Positions 50,424 through 58,905 of a DNA stretch of 64,000 bases are shown here, piece after piece. The notes below the pieces were generated by a model. It ran no database searches. It was given only the letters and a program-made list of their open reading frames with translations, and was not told the DNA's origin. Both the position numbers and the translations under genes were made by a program. How positions within the stretch are numbered: position 1 is the stretch's first letter; the number at the start of each line of letters is the position of its first letter. Origin of the DNA: Balneolaceae bacterium (lineage in GTDB: Bacteria > Bacteroidota > Rhodothermia > Balneolales > Balneolaceae); NCBI GenBank assembly GCA_017640665.1, contig JAEPQE010000003.1, positions 372,001 through 436,000 of the forward strand, in the 5' to 3' direction.

Positions 50424-52784
50424 ATGGTTAGTACTCTTTTAATAATACTCTCCTTTTTGAATTGCTTAGAAACTTCAGTTGTATCAAACGAATTCGTCGT
50501 TCAGGATCAACTGGAGTTTTTAGCAAACAAGGCAGAAGACGCGTATCCGGCTAAGCTGGATTCCACGGTTATTTATGCCAATGAATTGATCGATAAAATA
50601 AGAGATGAAGGACTGATTTCTGGTTTTGAAGAGCAAATGCTTGACTTATTAGGACGTACCTATCGCAGAATGCGAAATGCTGAACGCTCTGAAGAATACT
50701 TCCTCGAAGCGATTGAACTAAGTGAGCATAGAGGTAATAATGCTCAATTAGGTGATTCTTATAATCGTATCGGGTTGCTATATCGTGGAATTGGGAGATA
50801 CGAAGAAGCTTTGGAGAGTTATAAGAGAAGTTTGGATTTTAAGCTTCAGGTTGGCAACGAAAACAGTGCTGCAGGAACCCTTAACAATATGGGTGCTTTG
50901 TACAGAGCAATGGGGCAGAAGGAGGAGGCTTATGATAGTTTTATTCAAAGTATTGAAATCAGAAAACGAATCGGTGAAGAAGATCGTGCTGCGGCAGCCT
51001 ATTTAAATTTGGGTAACTGGATGGCAGACGAAGCTGATTATGATACAGCGCTCGAACTTTATGACAATTATTACGAAATAGTCTCTTCTCAAAAAGATAC
51101 GCTGGCCATGTCTTCTGTTTCTAACAACATGGGTAATATTTTCAATTTGAAAGGAGATTTAGATGAGGCTCTTAAATTCTATATAAAAGGAGATTCCTTG
51201 TTTAAATCTTCTGGAATAAAGGACAATCTGGAAGCTATTCTTAATATTAATATTGGAATAATTCTTTCCAAAACGGGAAATCTTGAACAAGCAATTGATT
51301 TTTATAAAAGAGCTTGGGTTATATCAGAAGAATATGATGACAAAGAAAGTATTGGAACGGTATTTCAAAATATAGGCCAGGCTTTTGAAAACCTGGATGA
51401 GCCGGATTCCTCCTTGCATTACTATGAGCGAGCAATCGAAGTATTTGAACCCTTGGGAAATCAAGAGCAACTGGCTCAGATTTATGAAAACATCGGAGTG
51501 ATTTATAATCAGGAATCTGCTCCTGAGTTTGCACTAAATTATTTATTAAAAGCAGTTGAGATCTTCGAAGAGGCTGAAAATGATCGTTCTCTTGCTAATC
51601 TGTACAATAATATTGGTTTGAGTTACTATTACCTGAGACAATATAATCAAGCAATCAGCTACTTTCGTCAAAGTCTTGAAAAAGCCACAGAGACACAGTA
51701 TCTGGAAGTAGAAGAACGAGTTACCTCAGGCTTGGCAGAAGCTTACAACGAGATAGGTGACTTCGAAAATGCCTTTAAATATCAACAGCTGAATGATGTA
51801 TATGAAGACAGCCTGTTAAACCTGGAACGAGTAAAAGTAATCGAAGAGCTCATCACCAAATACGAAACAGAAAAAGTAGAAGCAGAGAATAACCTTTTGC
51901 TAGCTGAACAGGCTCAGAATGAAGCGATTATCGAACGAAGAAATGCAGAAAACAGAGCTTTACTAACCGGAATACTGGCCCTTGTGGCTGCGGTTCTGGG
52001 AATCATAGCATGGATGAGTTACAGCAACCGAAAGAAAAGGATCATTGCGGAACAAAAAGAATCGCTCTACCAAACTAAGATAGATTCTCTGCTCGATCGG
52101 CAGCAACTGGAATCAGTTTCGGCAATGCTGGAGGGGCAGGAGAAAGAGCGGAAACGATTGGCAGCTGAATTGCATGATCGTTTGGGAAGTATTCTATCAT
52201 TGGTAAAAATGTACTTCAGTTCATTGGATGATGACATCAAAGAAAAGCAGCCGGAATTGCATGCTTCTTTTACCGAGGGGAATCAGTTTCTGGATGATGC
52301 CTTTAAAGAAGTACGGGCATTGATCAAGGAGATGCAGGAAGGAGCGGCATCAGGGGAAGGACTGGAAAAAGACCTGAATGAATTGCTGGATAAAATCGCC
52401 AAGCTGGGCATTGAGATAAAAAGCAGAATAGAGCTGGACAAGAAACTGGATACGATTGTGGAGATGAATGTCTATCGCGTTATTCAGGAGGCACTCAGTA
52501 ATTCTCTTAAATATTCGAAAGCCGAACTCATCGAATTGGTGTTGAGTGATACGGATCAACTTACAGTAATGATAAAGGACAATGGCGTAGGTTTTGATCC
52601 TGAAAAGGTTCCACATAAAGAAGACGGAGATGCAAGCTACGGTGTTGGAAATATGGAAAACAGGGTTAAATTACTGGGCGGAGAATTTGAGTTAAAAACA
52701 AAGGAAGGACAAGGTGTAACCATAGATATTCATATCCCTTTGGTAGATAATGAGGGAATCTGGGGGACACCCGATTTAAATTAA
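50424..52784 (+). CDS. TPR-domain sensor histidine kinase (HisKA_3 type)
   Basis: 786 residues. An N-terminal signal-like segment (1-20) is followed by about nine tetratricopeptide repeats at roughly 65-460 (for example YNRIGLLYRGIGRYEEALES). A coiled coil then leads to one membrane segment at about 515-535 (LLTGILALVAAVLGIIAWMS). The cytoplasmic HisKA_3 dimerisation helix carries phospho-acceptor His584 (KRLAAELHDRLGSILS), and the HATPase_c domain has VIQEALSNSLKYS, DNGVGFD and GVGNMENRVKLLGG. It senses a periplasmic signal through TPR contacts and phosphorylates the NarL-type regulator encoded 1 bp downstream. This layout is common in Bacteroidota. Confidence 0.93.
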   Translation: MVSTLLIILSFLNCLETSVVSNEFVVQDQLEFLANKAEDAYPAKLDSTVIYANELIDKIRDEGLISGFEEQMLDLLGRTYRRMRNAERSEEYFLEAIELSEHRGNNAQLGDSYNRIGLLYRGIGRYEEALESYKRSLDFKLQVGNENSAAGTLNNMGALYRAMGQKEEAYDSFIQSIEIRKRIGEEDRAAAAYLNLGNWMADEADYDTALELYDNYYEIVSSQKDTLAMSSVSNNMGNIFNLKGDLDEALKFYIKGDSLFKSSGIKDNLEAILNINIGIILSKTGNLEQAIDFYKRAWVISEEYDDKESIGTVFQNIGQAFENLDEPDSSLHYYERAIEVFEPLGNQEQLAQIYENIGVIYNQESAPEFALNYLLKAVEIFEEAENDRSLANLYNNIGLSYYYLRQYNQAISYFRQSLEKATETQYLEVEERVTSGLAEAYNEIGDFENAFKYQQLNDVYEDSLLNLERVKVIEELITKYETEKVEAENNLLLAEQAQNEAIIERRNAENRALLTGILALVAAVLGIIAWMSYSNRKKRIIAEQKESLYQTKIDSLLDRQQLESVSAMLEGQEKERKRLAAELHDRLGSILSLVKMYFSSLDDDIKEKQPELHASFTEGNQFLDDAFKEVRALIKEMQEGAASGEGLEKDLNELLDKIAKLGIEIKSRIELDKKLDTIVEMNVYRVIQEALSNSLKYSKAELIELVLSDTDQLTVMIKDNGVGFDPEKVPHKEDGDASYGVGNMENRVKLLGGEFELKTKEGQGVTIDIHIPLVDNEGIWGTPDLN

Positions 52785-52785
52785 T

Positions 52786-53439
52786 ATGACAAAATTAGTG
52801 CTTGTTGACGACCACAAGGTGTTTTTGCAGGGGATGGAGGCATTGCTGTCGCGAACAGAAGATTTTGAGGTGATTGCTACCTATACTGATGGTCTGGATT
52901 TGATGCGATTTCTTGCAGAAGGCGAACTTCCTGATGTATTGCTTCTTGATATCGAAATGAAAAGTATAAGCGGGGTAGAGGTCGCCGATAATGTATTGAA
53001 GCAATATCCTTCCATTCGGGTGATTATGCTTAGCACCTATTTCGATGAAGATTTTGTGCAGCATTTAATGGAAAGTGGGATTTCAGGCTACCTGCTTAAA
53101 AGCACCGGTTTCCCTGACCTGAAAGCAGCCATTACCAAAGTAGCAGAAGGGAGTTTTGCATTCAGTCCCGAGGTGATGGATGTAATTGTTAAGGGCTTTG
53201 GTTCCAAAGAGAAAAATTCGGGCTCTGCTCAACGTGTTGAATCCAATCCGCTAACCGATCGAGAAGTTGAACTTATTCGTTTGATTGCGGACGAACTCAC
53301 TATGAAAGAAATCGCTGAAAAACTCTTTCTCAGTGAACATACGGTGAAGACTCATCGCAAAAACATCATGGCTAAGATGGAAGTAAAAAACACCGCAGGA
53401 ATGATCAAAAAGGCATTTATTCTTGGGTTGATTGAATGA
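52786..53439 (+). CDS. NarL/LuxR-family response regulator
   Basis: 217 residues. Receiver domain 1-125 with the acidic pair Asp8/Asp9 (VDDHK), phospho-acceptor Asp55 (VLLLDIEM), Ser/Thr switch and Lys (GYLLKSTG). The LuxR helix-turn-helix is at about 153-215 (LTDREVELIRLIADELTMKE, then AEKLFLSEHTVKTHRKNIMA). It is the cognate partner of the preceding kinase, with one base between the genes. Target genes are not in evidence. No terminator is obvious; a degenerate repeat and family 2 copy C follow. Confidence 0.95.
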   Translation: MTKLVLVDDHKVFLQGMEALLSRTEDFEVIATYTDGLDLMRFLAEGELPDVLLLDIEMKSISGVEVADNVLKQYPSIRVIMLSTYFDEDFVQHLMESGISGYLLKSTGFPDLKAAITKVAEGSFAFSPEVMDVIVKGFGSKEKNSGSAQRVESNPLTDREVELIRLIADELTMKEIAEKLFLSEHTVKTHRKNIMAKMEVKNTAGMIKKAFILGLIE

Positions 53440-53472
53440 CTCACTGCAGAGTTAAGAATGATTGTTTAACTA

Positions 53473-53503
53473 TCAATCGAATAGATCAAATGACGGAAGA
53501 TGC
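53473..53503 (+). repeat. Fragment of repeat family 3
   Basis: ATCAATCGAATAGATCAAAT then GACGGAAGATG matches the right half of the element at 62162-62217. It is degenerate and lies between the response regulator and family 2 copy C. Confidence 0.45.
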
Positions 53504-53551
53504 CAGGGCTCAATTTTAACCTGGTGAGATACTAATATTTCTTACTGCACG

Positions 53552-53702
53552 TGTCATTGCGAGGAGCTTTTGATTCTAAGTTATGTCTGGAAAGAACCCG
53601 ACGAGCAATCTCATGGAATAGGTTTAGGAGCGTTGATTAGGAGATCACGTCGTCGAGGGTTGTCGAAATCGTAGTTCAGTTTACGGGCTCCTCGTGATGA
53701 CC
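53552..53702 (+). repeat. Dispersed nested-palindrome repeat, family 2, copy C (upstream flank of GIY-YIG gene)
   Basis: About 151 bp, complete: outer arms GTCATTGCGAGGAGC / GGCTCCTCGTGATGAC, inner arms CGACGAGCAATCTC / GAGATCACGTCGTCG. It ends 23 bp before the ATG of the GIY-YIG gene. Confidence 0.8.
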
Positions 53703-53725
53703 GAAAAGATTTATTATTATTTGCT

Positions 53726-54025
53726 ATGAAGAAGAAATCACTTTGTGTGTATATAGTTACAAATAAGAATCATACGGTTCTCTACACAGGTGTAACGAGC
53801 GATTTAGTCAATAGAGTAATTCAACATAAGAACAAGCGGGTTAAGGGGTTTACAGCAAGATATAATGTTGATAAGCTAGTTTACTATGAAGAGGTTGGCG
53901 ATCCTGAGTTCGCCATAAAAAGGGAAAAACAAATTAAAGCAGGTTCCAGACAGAAAAAGATCGATTTGATCAATTCTATTAATTCAGATTGGAAGGATTT
54001 GTTTGAGGATATTATTCCACATTAA
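53726..54025 (+). CDS. Stand-alone GIY-YIG nuclease-family protein
   Basis: 99 residues, the usual length of the YhbQ/UPF0213-like group. The first strand is CVYIVTNKNHTVL, the second half of the signature LYTGVTSDLVNRVIQHK with the conserved Arg, and the catalytic Glu lies in FAIKREKQIKAG. It is a predicted single-domain endonuclease or nicking enzyme; cellular roles of stand-alone members are poorly known. A family 2 palindromic repeat ends 23 bp before it and another begins 11 bp after it, with a further copy behind. The layout resembles a REP-associated enzyme gene (inference). Confidence 0.9.
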   Translation: MKKKSLCVYIVTNKNHTVLYTGVTSDLVNRVIQHKNKRVKGFTARYNVDKLVYYEEVGDPEFAIKREKQIKAGSRQKKIDLINSINSDWKDLFEDIIPH

Positions 54026-54036
54026 AATAAAAAATG

Positions 54037-54186
54037 GTCTTTGCGAGGAGTATCTGACTAATAATTAAGGCAGGTACAAATTCGACGAAGCAATCTCATG
54101 GAATAGGTTTAGGAGCGTTGATAGGGAGATCACGTCGTCGAGGGTTATTGAAATCGTAGTTCAGTTTACGGCTCCTCGTGATGACC
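54037..54186 (+). repeat. Dispersed nested-palindrome repeat, family 2, copy D (downstream flank of GIY-YIG gene)
   Basis: About 150 bp. Outer arms GTCTTTGCGAGGAG / CTCCTCGTGATGAC; inner arms CGACGAAGCAATCTC / GAGATCACGTCGTCG. It begins 11 bp after the GIY-YIG stop and is followed 14 bp later by copy E in the same direction. Confidence 0.8.
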
Positions 54187-54200
54187 GCCTATTTTTTAAT

Positions 54201-54352
54201 TGTCATTGCGAGAAGCTTTGGTTTTAAATCAGGTCTGGAAAGAAATCGACGAAACAATCTCGTGGAATAGGTTTGGGAGCGTTGATAGGGAGATCACGTC
54301 GTCGAGGGTTGTCGAAATCGTAGTTCAATTTACGGGCTCCTCGTGATGACGG
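54201..54352 (+). repeat. Dispersed nested-palindrome repeat, family 2, copy E
   Basis: About 152 bp, complete. The left arm varies (TGTCATTGCGAGAAGC) in the same way as copy F at 61863, including the following TTTGGTTTTAAATCAGGTCT, so copies E and F are the closest pair. Confidence 0.8.
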
Positions 54353-54366
54353 TCTTTTGGAACTCG

Positions 54367-54456
54367 TTCCGAACGTCTCGTTCGGAATGCCTGACTGAGG
54401 CTTTTCCTCAGTGGAAGCGGAGCTTCCGAGGGGCATCACGCAGCAGAGCTACGTGA
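54367..54456. repeat. Four consecutive hairpins (repeat family 4)
   Basis: Back-to-back stems: TTCCGAACG/CGTTCGGAA (54367-54387), ACTGAGG/CCTCAGT (54394-54412), GGAAGC/GCTTCC (54413-54427) and TCACG/CGTGA (54436-54456). The end of the cluster has a degenerate relative around 62272-62315 (GAGCTACATGACAAG there, GAGCTACGTGACGAG here). It lies between family 2 copy E and the attC-like site, in the 550-bp gene-free stretch 54026-54575. Confidence 0.6.
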
Positions 54457-54469
54457 CGAGGGAAAGGCT

Positions 54470-54558
54470 TACTAACGACCCGGTGTTTAAGCGGCGAGTC
54501 TGGTTTTAGTTATAAAGTTCCGAACCCTAAACGAGTCCGCTTGAAACGCTTGTTATAC
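54470..54558 (-). other. attC-like integron recombination site
   Basis: On the minus strand the site reads GTATAAC (R'' box), AAGCGTTT spacer, CAAGCGGA (L''), a central part of about 40 bases, CCGCTTA (L'), a spacer of about ten bases, then GTTAGTA (R'). AAGCGG and CCGCTT pair, GTTA and TAAC pair, and an unpaired A follows the L'' arm, as in attC sites. At 89 bp it is within the known range. It begins 17 bp after the stop of the 54576-55166 gene and in the same direction, which is exactly the cassette arrangement. No integrase gene is in the window. Confidence 0.65.
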
Positions 54559-54575
54559 CTCTTTTCTTTGAGATC

Positions 54576-55166
54576 TTAACTTACTGTTAGCATCTTTTCA
54601 TGAGCAAGTATCCATTTATTATCTACGTTTTCTAAATAATAAAACCAAGTACTACCACACAATGGGCCACAATTTATACTTACGAAAAGTAGCGCCTTAT
54701 CTTTCTGGGTATTTAAACCCACCCTTGAAAAGCCTAGAATAGATTTAACGTTTGTGAATCTTTCCTCAAATATTAACCAAGAAAAAGAGTTTTTAAAAAT
54801 TTCATCAATTTCATTGGTCACTACTATTTGATACTTAAGTTCAGTCTCAAAATGATCTTGAATAAAGTGTTTTGAGCTGTTTTTTGTAATAAAATCATTT
54901 ATAAGCTCCTTCGATAATTCAAACCCCCATTCCTTTTGTAGCATAGTAATGCGTTCAATGTTCAGTGAAAGATCTTTCCGAATAGAAGTTGAATCTAAAA
55001 TTGCTATGCTAACACTGTCTATTTCAACTTCATCACTTTCAGTAATGTGGTTAAAGAAGTCATTATAAACAGCATATTCGTTAGGAGGAATATTAGATTC
55101 TATTTTATTACAGTTGAGTAGAAATGCAATTGTAAAGAAAAATATTACTGCAAATTTAAATCTCAT
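54576..55166 (-). CDS. Hypothetical lipoprotein, probable integron-cassette gene
   Basis: 196 residues. The signal ends FLLNC (Cys19). The mature protein is Ile/Glu/Lys-rich with no known domain; a C-terminal segment with paired Cys (SINCGPLCGSTWFYYLENV, then NKWILAHEKML) resembles a beta-sheet that other small Bacteroidota proteins use. The composition is more AT-rich than its neighbours. It is the only gene between the attC-like site and the GTATAAC/hairpin element upstream, and has a very short leader (about 15 bp from GTTATAC to the ATG), both typical of gene cassettes. Function unknown. Confidence 0.7.
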   Translation of the reverse strand: MRFKFAVIFFFTIAFLLNCNKIESNIPPNEYAVYNDFFNHITESDEVEIDSVSIAILDSTSIRKDLSLNIERITMLQKEWGFELSKELINDFITKNSSKHFIQDHFETELKYQIVVTNEIDEIFKNSFSWLIFEERFTNVKSILGFSRVGLNTQKDKALLFVSINCGPLCGSTWFYYLENVDNKWILAHEKMLTVS

Positions 55167-55181
55167 TTAGAAGCTTAAGAG

Positions 55182-55240
55182 GTATAACATATTATTAAGC
55201 GAACAAGGGGACTTGGATATTGTTCGGATAATATTTTCAA
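55182..55240. other. Possible degenerate second recombination site upstream of cassette gene
   Basis: GTATAAC at 55182-55188 repeats, inverted, the box at the other end of the cassette. It is followed by nested arms ATATTAT/ATAATAT and CGAACAA/TTGTTCG, which fold into a 14-pair hairpin. The far R box is not recognisable, so this is at best a half or decayed site. Confidence 0.3.
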
Positions 55241-55332
55241 ACGTATCTTCAGTGCCTGTAAGCCTAGGGTTTAGGATTTATTGCGAACGCAAGTTCGTAT
55301 AAAATCCCTAAAAGGACAAAACGCGAACTATT

Positions 55333-58300
55333 TTAATCCAATCTCAGCCAGTTGTCTTGTCGTACCAGATCGGGTCGGGTTCCATAGGGATCAATACTTA
55401 CGTATTGGGGAAGGGAGTCAACCCGGAACGTTAGCGTTTGTGTTCCGCTGGTAATCTTCCTTGGTTTTAGTTGCAAAATCTGTTCTTTGGAAGCTCGGGA
55501 TGGATGAGTAGTAAATAGTCCCACAGGAACGGGCTCATTCATGGAAACCGGAGTTTCTATTCCGTTCACCGATTCAAATTTAGTAGCATCAATGGTCATA
55601 GTAATTTCATAGTCGCCATTTTCGAGTTCAGTGTAATCTACTTCTTCAACCGAAAGGTCATAGGTGACGATTTTCTTAAACCAGTCATCAATAAGTGGTT
55701 GGTATTCCTCAGGAGTTACCGCGTACACTTCGTTCAAAAACTCGGGAGAAGTTACCGTTGCATCGATTTCGTTTTTATGTCGTTGCACCAAAGTTTTTAA
55801 AATCTGGTTTAATGCTTCTTCGCCAATGAGTTCTTTAAGGGCTACCATCACTATATAACTTTTGCCATAGAGCATATAGCGTTCTCCCTGCTCCAGGTAC
55901 AGAGGTTGTTCGGGGGTGGAGGCATAAGAGCGACCATTAAAATAGGCTCGATTGGCTGTTTCACTCAGTTGAAACAAAGAAGCCATTCCATAGTGTTTTT
56001 CCATCACTACAGCTTCGGTGTATTTGGCAAAGCCTTCCACAAAAATAGCACCTCCGCTTACATTCTGCGTGCTGAGCATGTGTCCCCACCATTGGTGTGC
56101 TACTTCGTGAATGGTGCGTTTTGCAACCAGGCTGAATTCCTCAGGATCGCGTTCATCCACTAGATACAAATTGTCTTCCACCATGCTGATCATTCCTGAA
56201 GCGGCATACCCACCAAATCTCCAGAAAGAGGGAATTTCTGCTATTCGTAGGTGATCAAGATGGTATTCACCAAATTCCCTCTGAGCATAATCCAGTGTGT
56301 GTTTCATGCTGTTCATGATGGTGGAATTATTGAAGGCGTGTTCCGGATGGAAGTAATGCTCCAGGATTATCCCTTTATACTCTTCCTGCTCAACTTTATA
56401 CACCCCGGAATGATAACTGATGGCAGGAGCCACTGGTTTTTTAGATTTAAACCGATAATAATTTCGGTTGTTTTCGGTCCATTCTTCTTCAAGTCGGCCC
56501 ACGGTGACACCTGTCTGAGAAACAGGTACTGATAGTATCGTTTCGAAATCAACCCGACCAAAACCGGATTCCATGACCTCAAAATCAGCAGCTGAAGGTT
56601 GTTCAAATGGTTTTTCTGGAAGACCACGTTGATTCCGTTCGGTATTGTTTCGGATTTCAAGACTTTGAGTATACCCGAGGAACGGACTGAAATCACGGAG
56701 GTGGATAAAACTTCCATTATCTGTCAGGTCATTTCCGGATTGCAGGCTTCTATGACTTCCATCTGCCGAGAATTCAAGTCTGACGGTATCTCCGGGTTGT
56801 ACCGGCACATCGAATTGAAATTCAAAAATTCCATGTATGGGATCTGTATTCACTAATGTAGCTTGTTCGAGCTTTATGTTGGTGATCGATTCCTTCTCAA
56901 TAATCAGTGCCCGGGTTACTACCGAATTGCTTTTATTCATAAGTGTGTAAACGGCATCAACGTTGTAGCTTCTTTCATCAGGATAAAGTGCTACATCCGT
57001 GAAAATGGAAACCGGGTACAACCAACTTACCTCATCATAATGTTTGTATTTTTTTTCATAGTCCGCCTGTCGGTCGAGAAATTCATCCGATGAAAGATAT
57101 TCAACCTCGATATTGGTTTTGTAAAAGATCATCCCCGAAGTACTAAGGAAAGCCAATCCCAGAACAGCAAGAGCGACCAGCTTTTTGAGTGACCAGTTCC
57201 TAAATACCTGTTTGCTAAGAATCACAAAGCTTTCAATAATACCCCTTCGCCAACCATGAAGAGCGATGACCGACAGAATGAATCCTAATAAAAGCCAGTG
57301 TATAGAGAAGAGATGAAAAGCTGAGGCGTTGTTGCTCAGTCCGGACATATCAGAGAAAGTAACAGTTGGCATAGATCCAATTCTTAGCAGTGGATGTTCA
57401 ATACCCAGCGTACCTGACAAAGGAGTTGCAAAGACAACAACAATCAATCCGGTTATCGCCATCCCGAGGTATTTGCCAGGGGAGAACGATTGGATAAACA
57501 GAGCAACCAGAATATAGAAAGCAAGTGGAGCACCGTGGAAATAATACAGCGAGGCATAGGTGCTCAGGTCGAATTTAGTGTAGTCCAGCACAATCTGGAA
57601 AATCATAGCGATCACGATTTCGAGTGTGACAAACAGAAACGGAATGCACATCAACACTGAAACCTTAGACCAAAAGAAAGATGCATTGGAAGCAGGGGTT
57701 GCATCAAGGATAAGATGCATATTTTCACTTCGTTCTTTCCAGCCCCATTCTCCACTAAAGAAAACGATTATCATCACACCAAAAATAAAGATGGCTGTGC
57801 TGTTTAATCCCGCCAACAAAGCAGTTACCGGATACAGACTTTCAGAATAGCTGCCGCCATCAACTAGTCTTGAGTAAAATTCGGAGCACATCACAAAAAC
57901 GATAAAAACCATCATCACCTGAAAAGGGAGGCTTTTAAATAACTGCTTAATGCCCATTCTACTCTGGGAAAAGAAAGCATACCAAAAGGTTCTTTGAGTG
58001 AAGGGAGGGAGGTCCAACGACTGGTAACTACTAACCGTAGCAATATCCTTTAGTTGTATTTTTTCTAATGAAGTTTTTTGCTTTTTTCGCTGCAAGACCC
58101 GGAATGAGAAAAAATGATACGTCGCTCCAAGAATAGCGAATGTTATCCCAATCCAGAGTAAACGATTGTACAGGAAATTCCCTGTTAGTGATACTAAGGT
58201 ACTGTTTTTCTGGAAGGGAGTAAGGAACTGACTTTGCTCCATGAAAGCCGAAATACCAAAAGGATCGCCCAGTGCAGCAATCGTCATATTATCAGTGTGA

Positions 58301-58905
58301 CTTGGGGTTGAGCCTGCCAGCATCGGGGAATCGAAATAAAAAGAACACACAAAGTAGAGTACATAGGCAAACAGCGCCGAAGCATAGACCGACATTCTGT
58401 TTTTAGTCAGGAGTCCCACTGAAAAAATGAAGCCCGAGCAAATAAAGACATTCGGAAGTACGAAAACCAACCAGTTCCAGAAATAGTGAAACAGGTTGAA
58501 AGGAGCCAGACGATCGGGGTCAAGATTCATTAGCTGACTCCCGGTAATCATTCCGACTATTAAGGGGCTAACTGCAAGCAGACTGAAGATGAAAACCCCG
58601 GAAAAACGACTGATAAAGAACTGATATTTACGAACACCGGTACTGAAAATGATTTCCTGCATCCGATGAGTGCTGTCGCGCAAAACGCCGTTGATCACAA
58701 AAAACATAATCGCGAAAACAGCTCCTAGAGTGAAAATGGATGTATAATAGCTGATCTGATAAGGTGCGTTGAAGTTCACCAGGTCAGGAGCGAAGGCTTG
58801 TCCACTGACCTGAAGTCCGGATATAAAGAAAAGCAGCATGGCTGCGGGAAGTGCCCAGAGTTTCCTTTGGTAAATAAGTTCAAATTTTAAAAGCGCAACG
58901 ATCAT
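55333..58905 (-). CDS. ABC-2 permease fused to M1-family peptidase domain
   Basis: 1190 residues. The N-terminal half (about 1-600) holds some twelve hydrophobic segments of the ABC-2 permease type. The C-terminal half is an M1 metallopeptidase domain. The zinc motif is H933-E934-xx-H937 (TIHEVAHQWWGH), and the third ligand Glu lies about 20 residues on in FVEGFAKYTE, one residue further than in classic M1 enzymes but as in other fused members. This fusion is a recognised Bacteroidota architecture of unknown substrate. Its start overlaps the stop of the ATPase gene by 4 bp (ATGA). A LytS/LytR pair is divergent upstream. Probably processes or exports a peptide. Confidence 0.9.
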   Translation of the reverse strand: MIVALLKFELIYQRKLWALPAAMLLFFISGLQVSGQAFAPDLVNFNAPYQISYYTSIFTLGAVFAIMFFVINGVLRDSTHRMQEIIFSTGVRKYQFFISRFSGVFIFSLLAVSPLIVGMITGSQLMNLDPDRLAPFNLFHYFWNWLVFVLPNVFICSGFIFSVGLLTKNRMSVYASALFAYVLYFVCSFYFDSPMLAGSTPSHTDNMTIAALGDPFGISAFMEQSQFLTPFQKNSTLVSLTGNFLYNRLLWIGITFAILGATYHFFSFRVLQRKKQKTSLEKIQLKDIATVSSYQSLDLPPFTQRTFWYAFFSQSRMGIKQLFKSLPFQVMMVFIVFVMCSEFYSRLVDGGSYSESLYPVTALLAGLNSTAIFIFGVMIIVFFSGEWGWKERSENMHLILDATPASNASFFWSKVSVLMCIPFLFVTLEIVIAMIFQIVLDYTKFDLSTYASLYYFHGAPLAFYILVALFIQSFSPGKYLGMAITGLIVVVFATPLSGTLGIEHPLLRIGSMPTVTFSDMSGLSNNASAFHLFSIHWLLLGFILSVIALHGWRRGIIESFVILSKQVFRNWSLKKLVALAVLGLAFLSTSGMIFYKTNIEVEYLSSDEFLDRQADYEKKYKHYDEVSWLYPVSIFTDVALYPDERSYNVDAVYTLMNKSNSVVTRALIIEKESITNIKLEQATLVNTDPIHGIFEFQFDVPVQPGDTVRLEFSADGSHRSLQSGNDLTDNGSFIHLRDFSPFLGYTQSLEIRNNTERNQRGLPEKPFEQPSAADFEVMESGFGRVDFETILSVPVSQTGVTVGRLEEEWTENNRNYYRFKSKKPVAPAISYHSGVYKVEQEEYKGIILEHYFHPEHAFNNSTIMNSMKHTLDYAQREFGEYHLDHLRIAEIPSFWRFGGYAASGMISMVEDNLYLVDERDPEEFSLVAKRTIHEVAHQWWGHMLSTQNVSGGAIFVEGFAKYTEAVVMEKHYGMASLFQLSETANRAYFNGRSYASTPEQPLYLEQGERYMLYGKSYIVMVALKELIGEEALNQILKTLVQRHKNEIDATVTSPEFLNEVYAVTPEEYQPLIDDWFKKIVTYDLSVEEVDYTELENGDYEITMTIDATKFESVNGIETPVSMNEPVPVGLFTTHPSRASKEQILQLKPRKITSGTQTLTFRVDSLPQYVSIDPYGTRPDLVRQDNWLRLD

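Noticed and set aside
53726-54025. GIY-YIG gene considered as a homing endonuclease of an intron or intein
   Set aside because: It is free-standing, short, and lies between genes rather than inside a conserved gene; the group matches stand-alone YhbQ-like proteins.
54576-55166. Lipoprotein gene as part of the ABC/M1 operon
   Set aside because: It lies about 170 bp downstream of that operon with its own flanking boxes and a different base composition.
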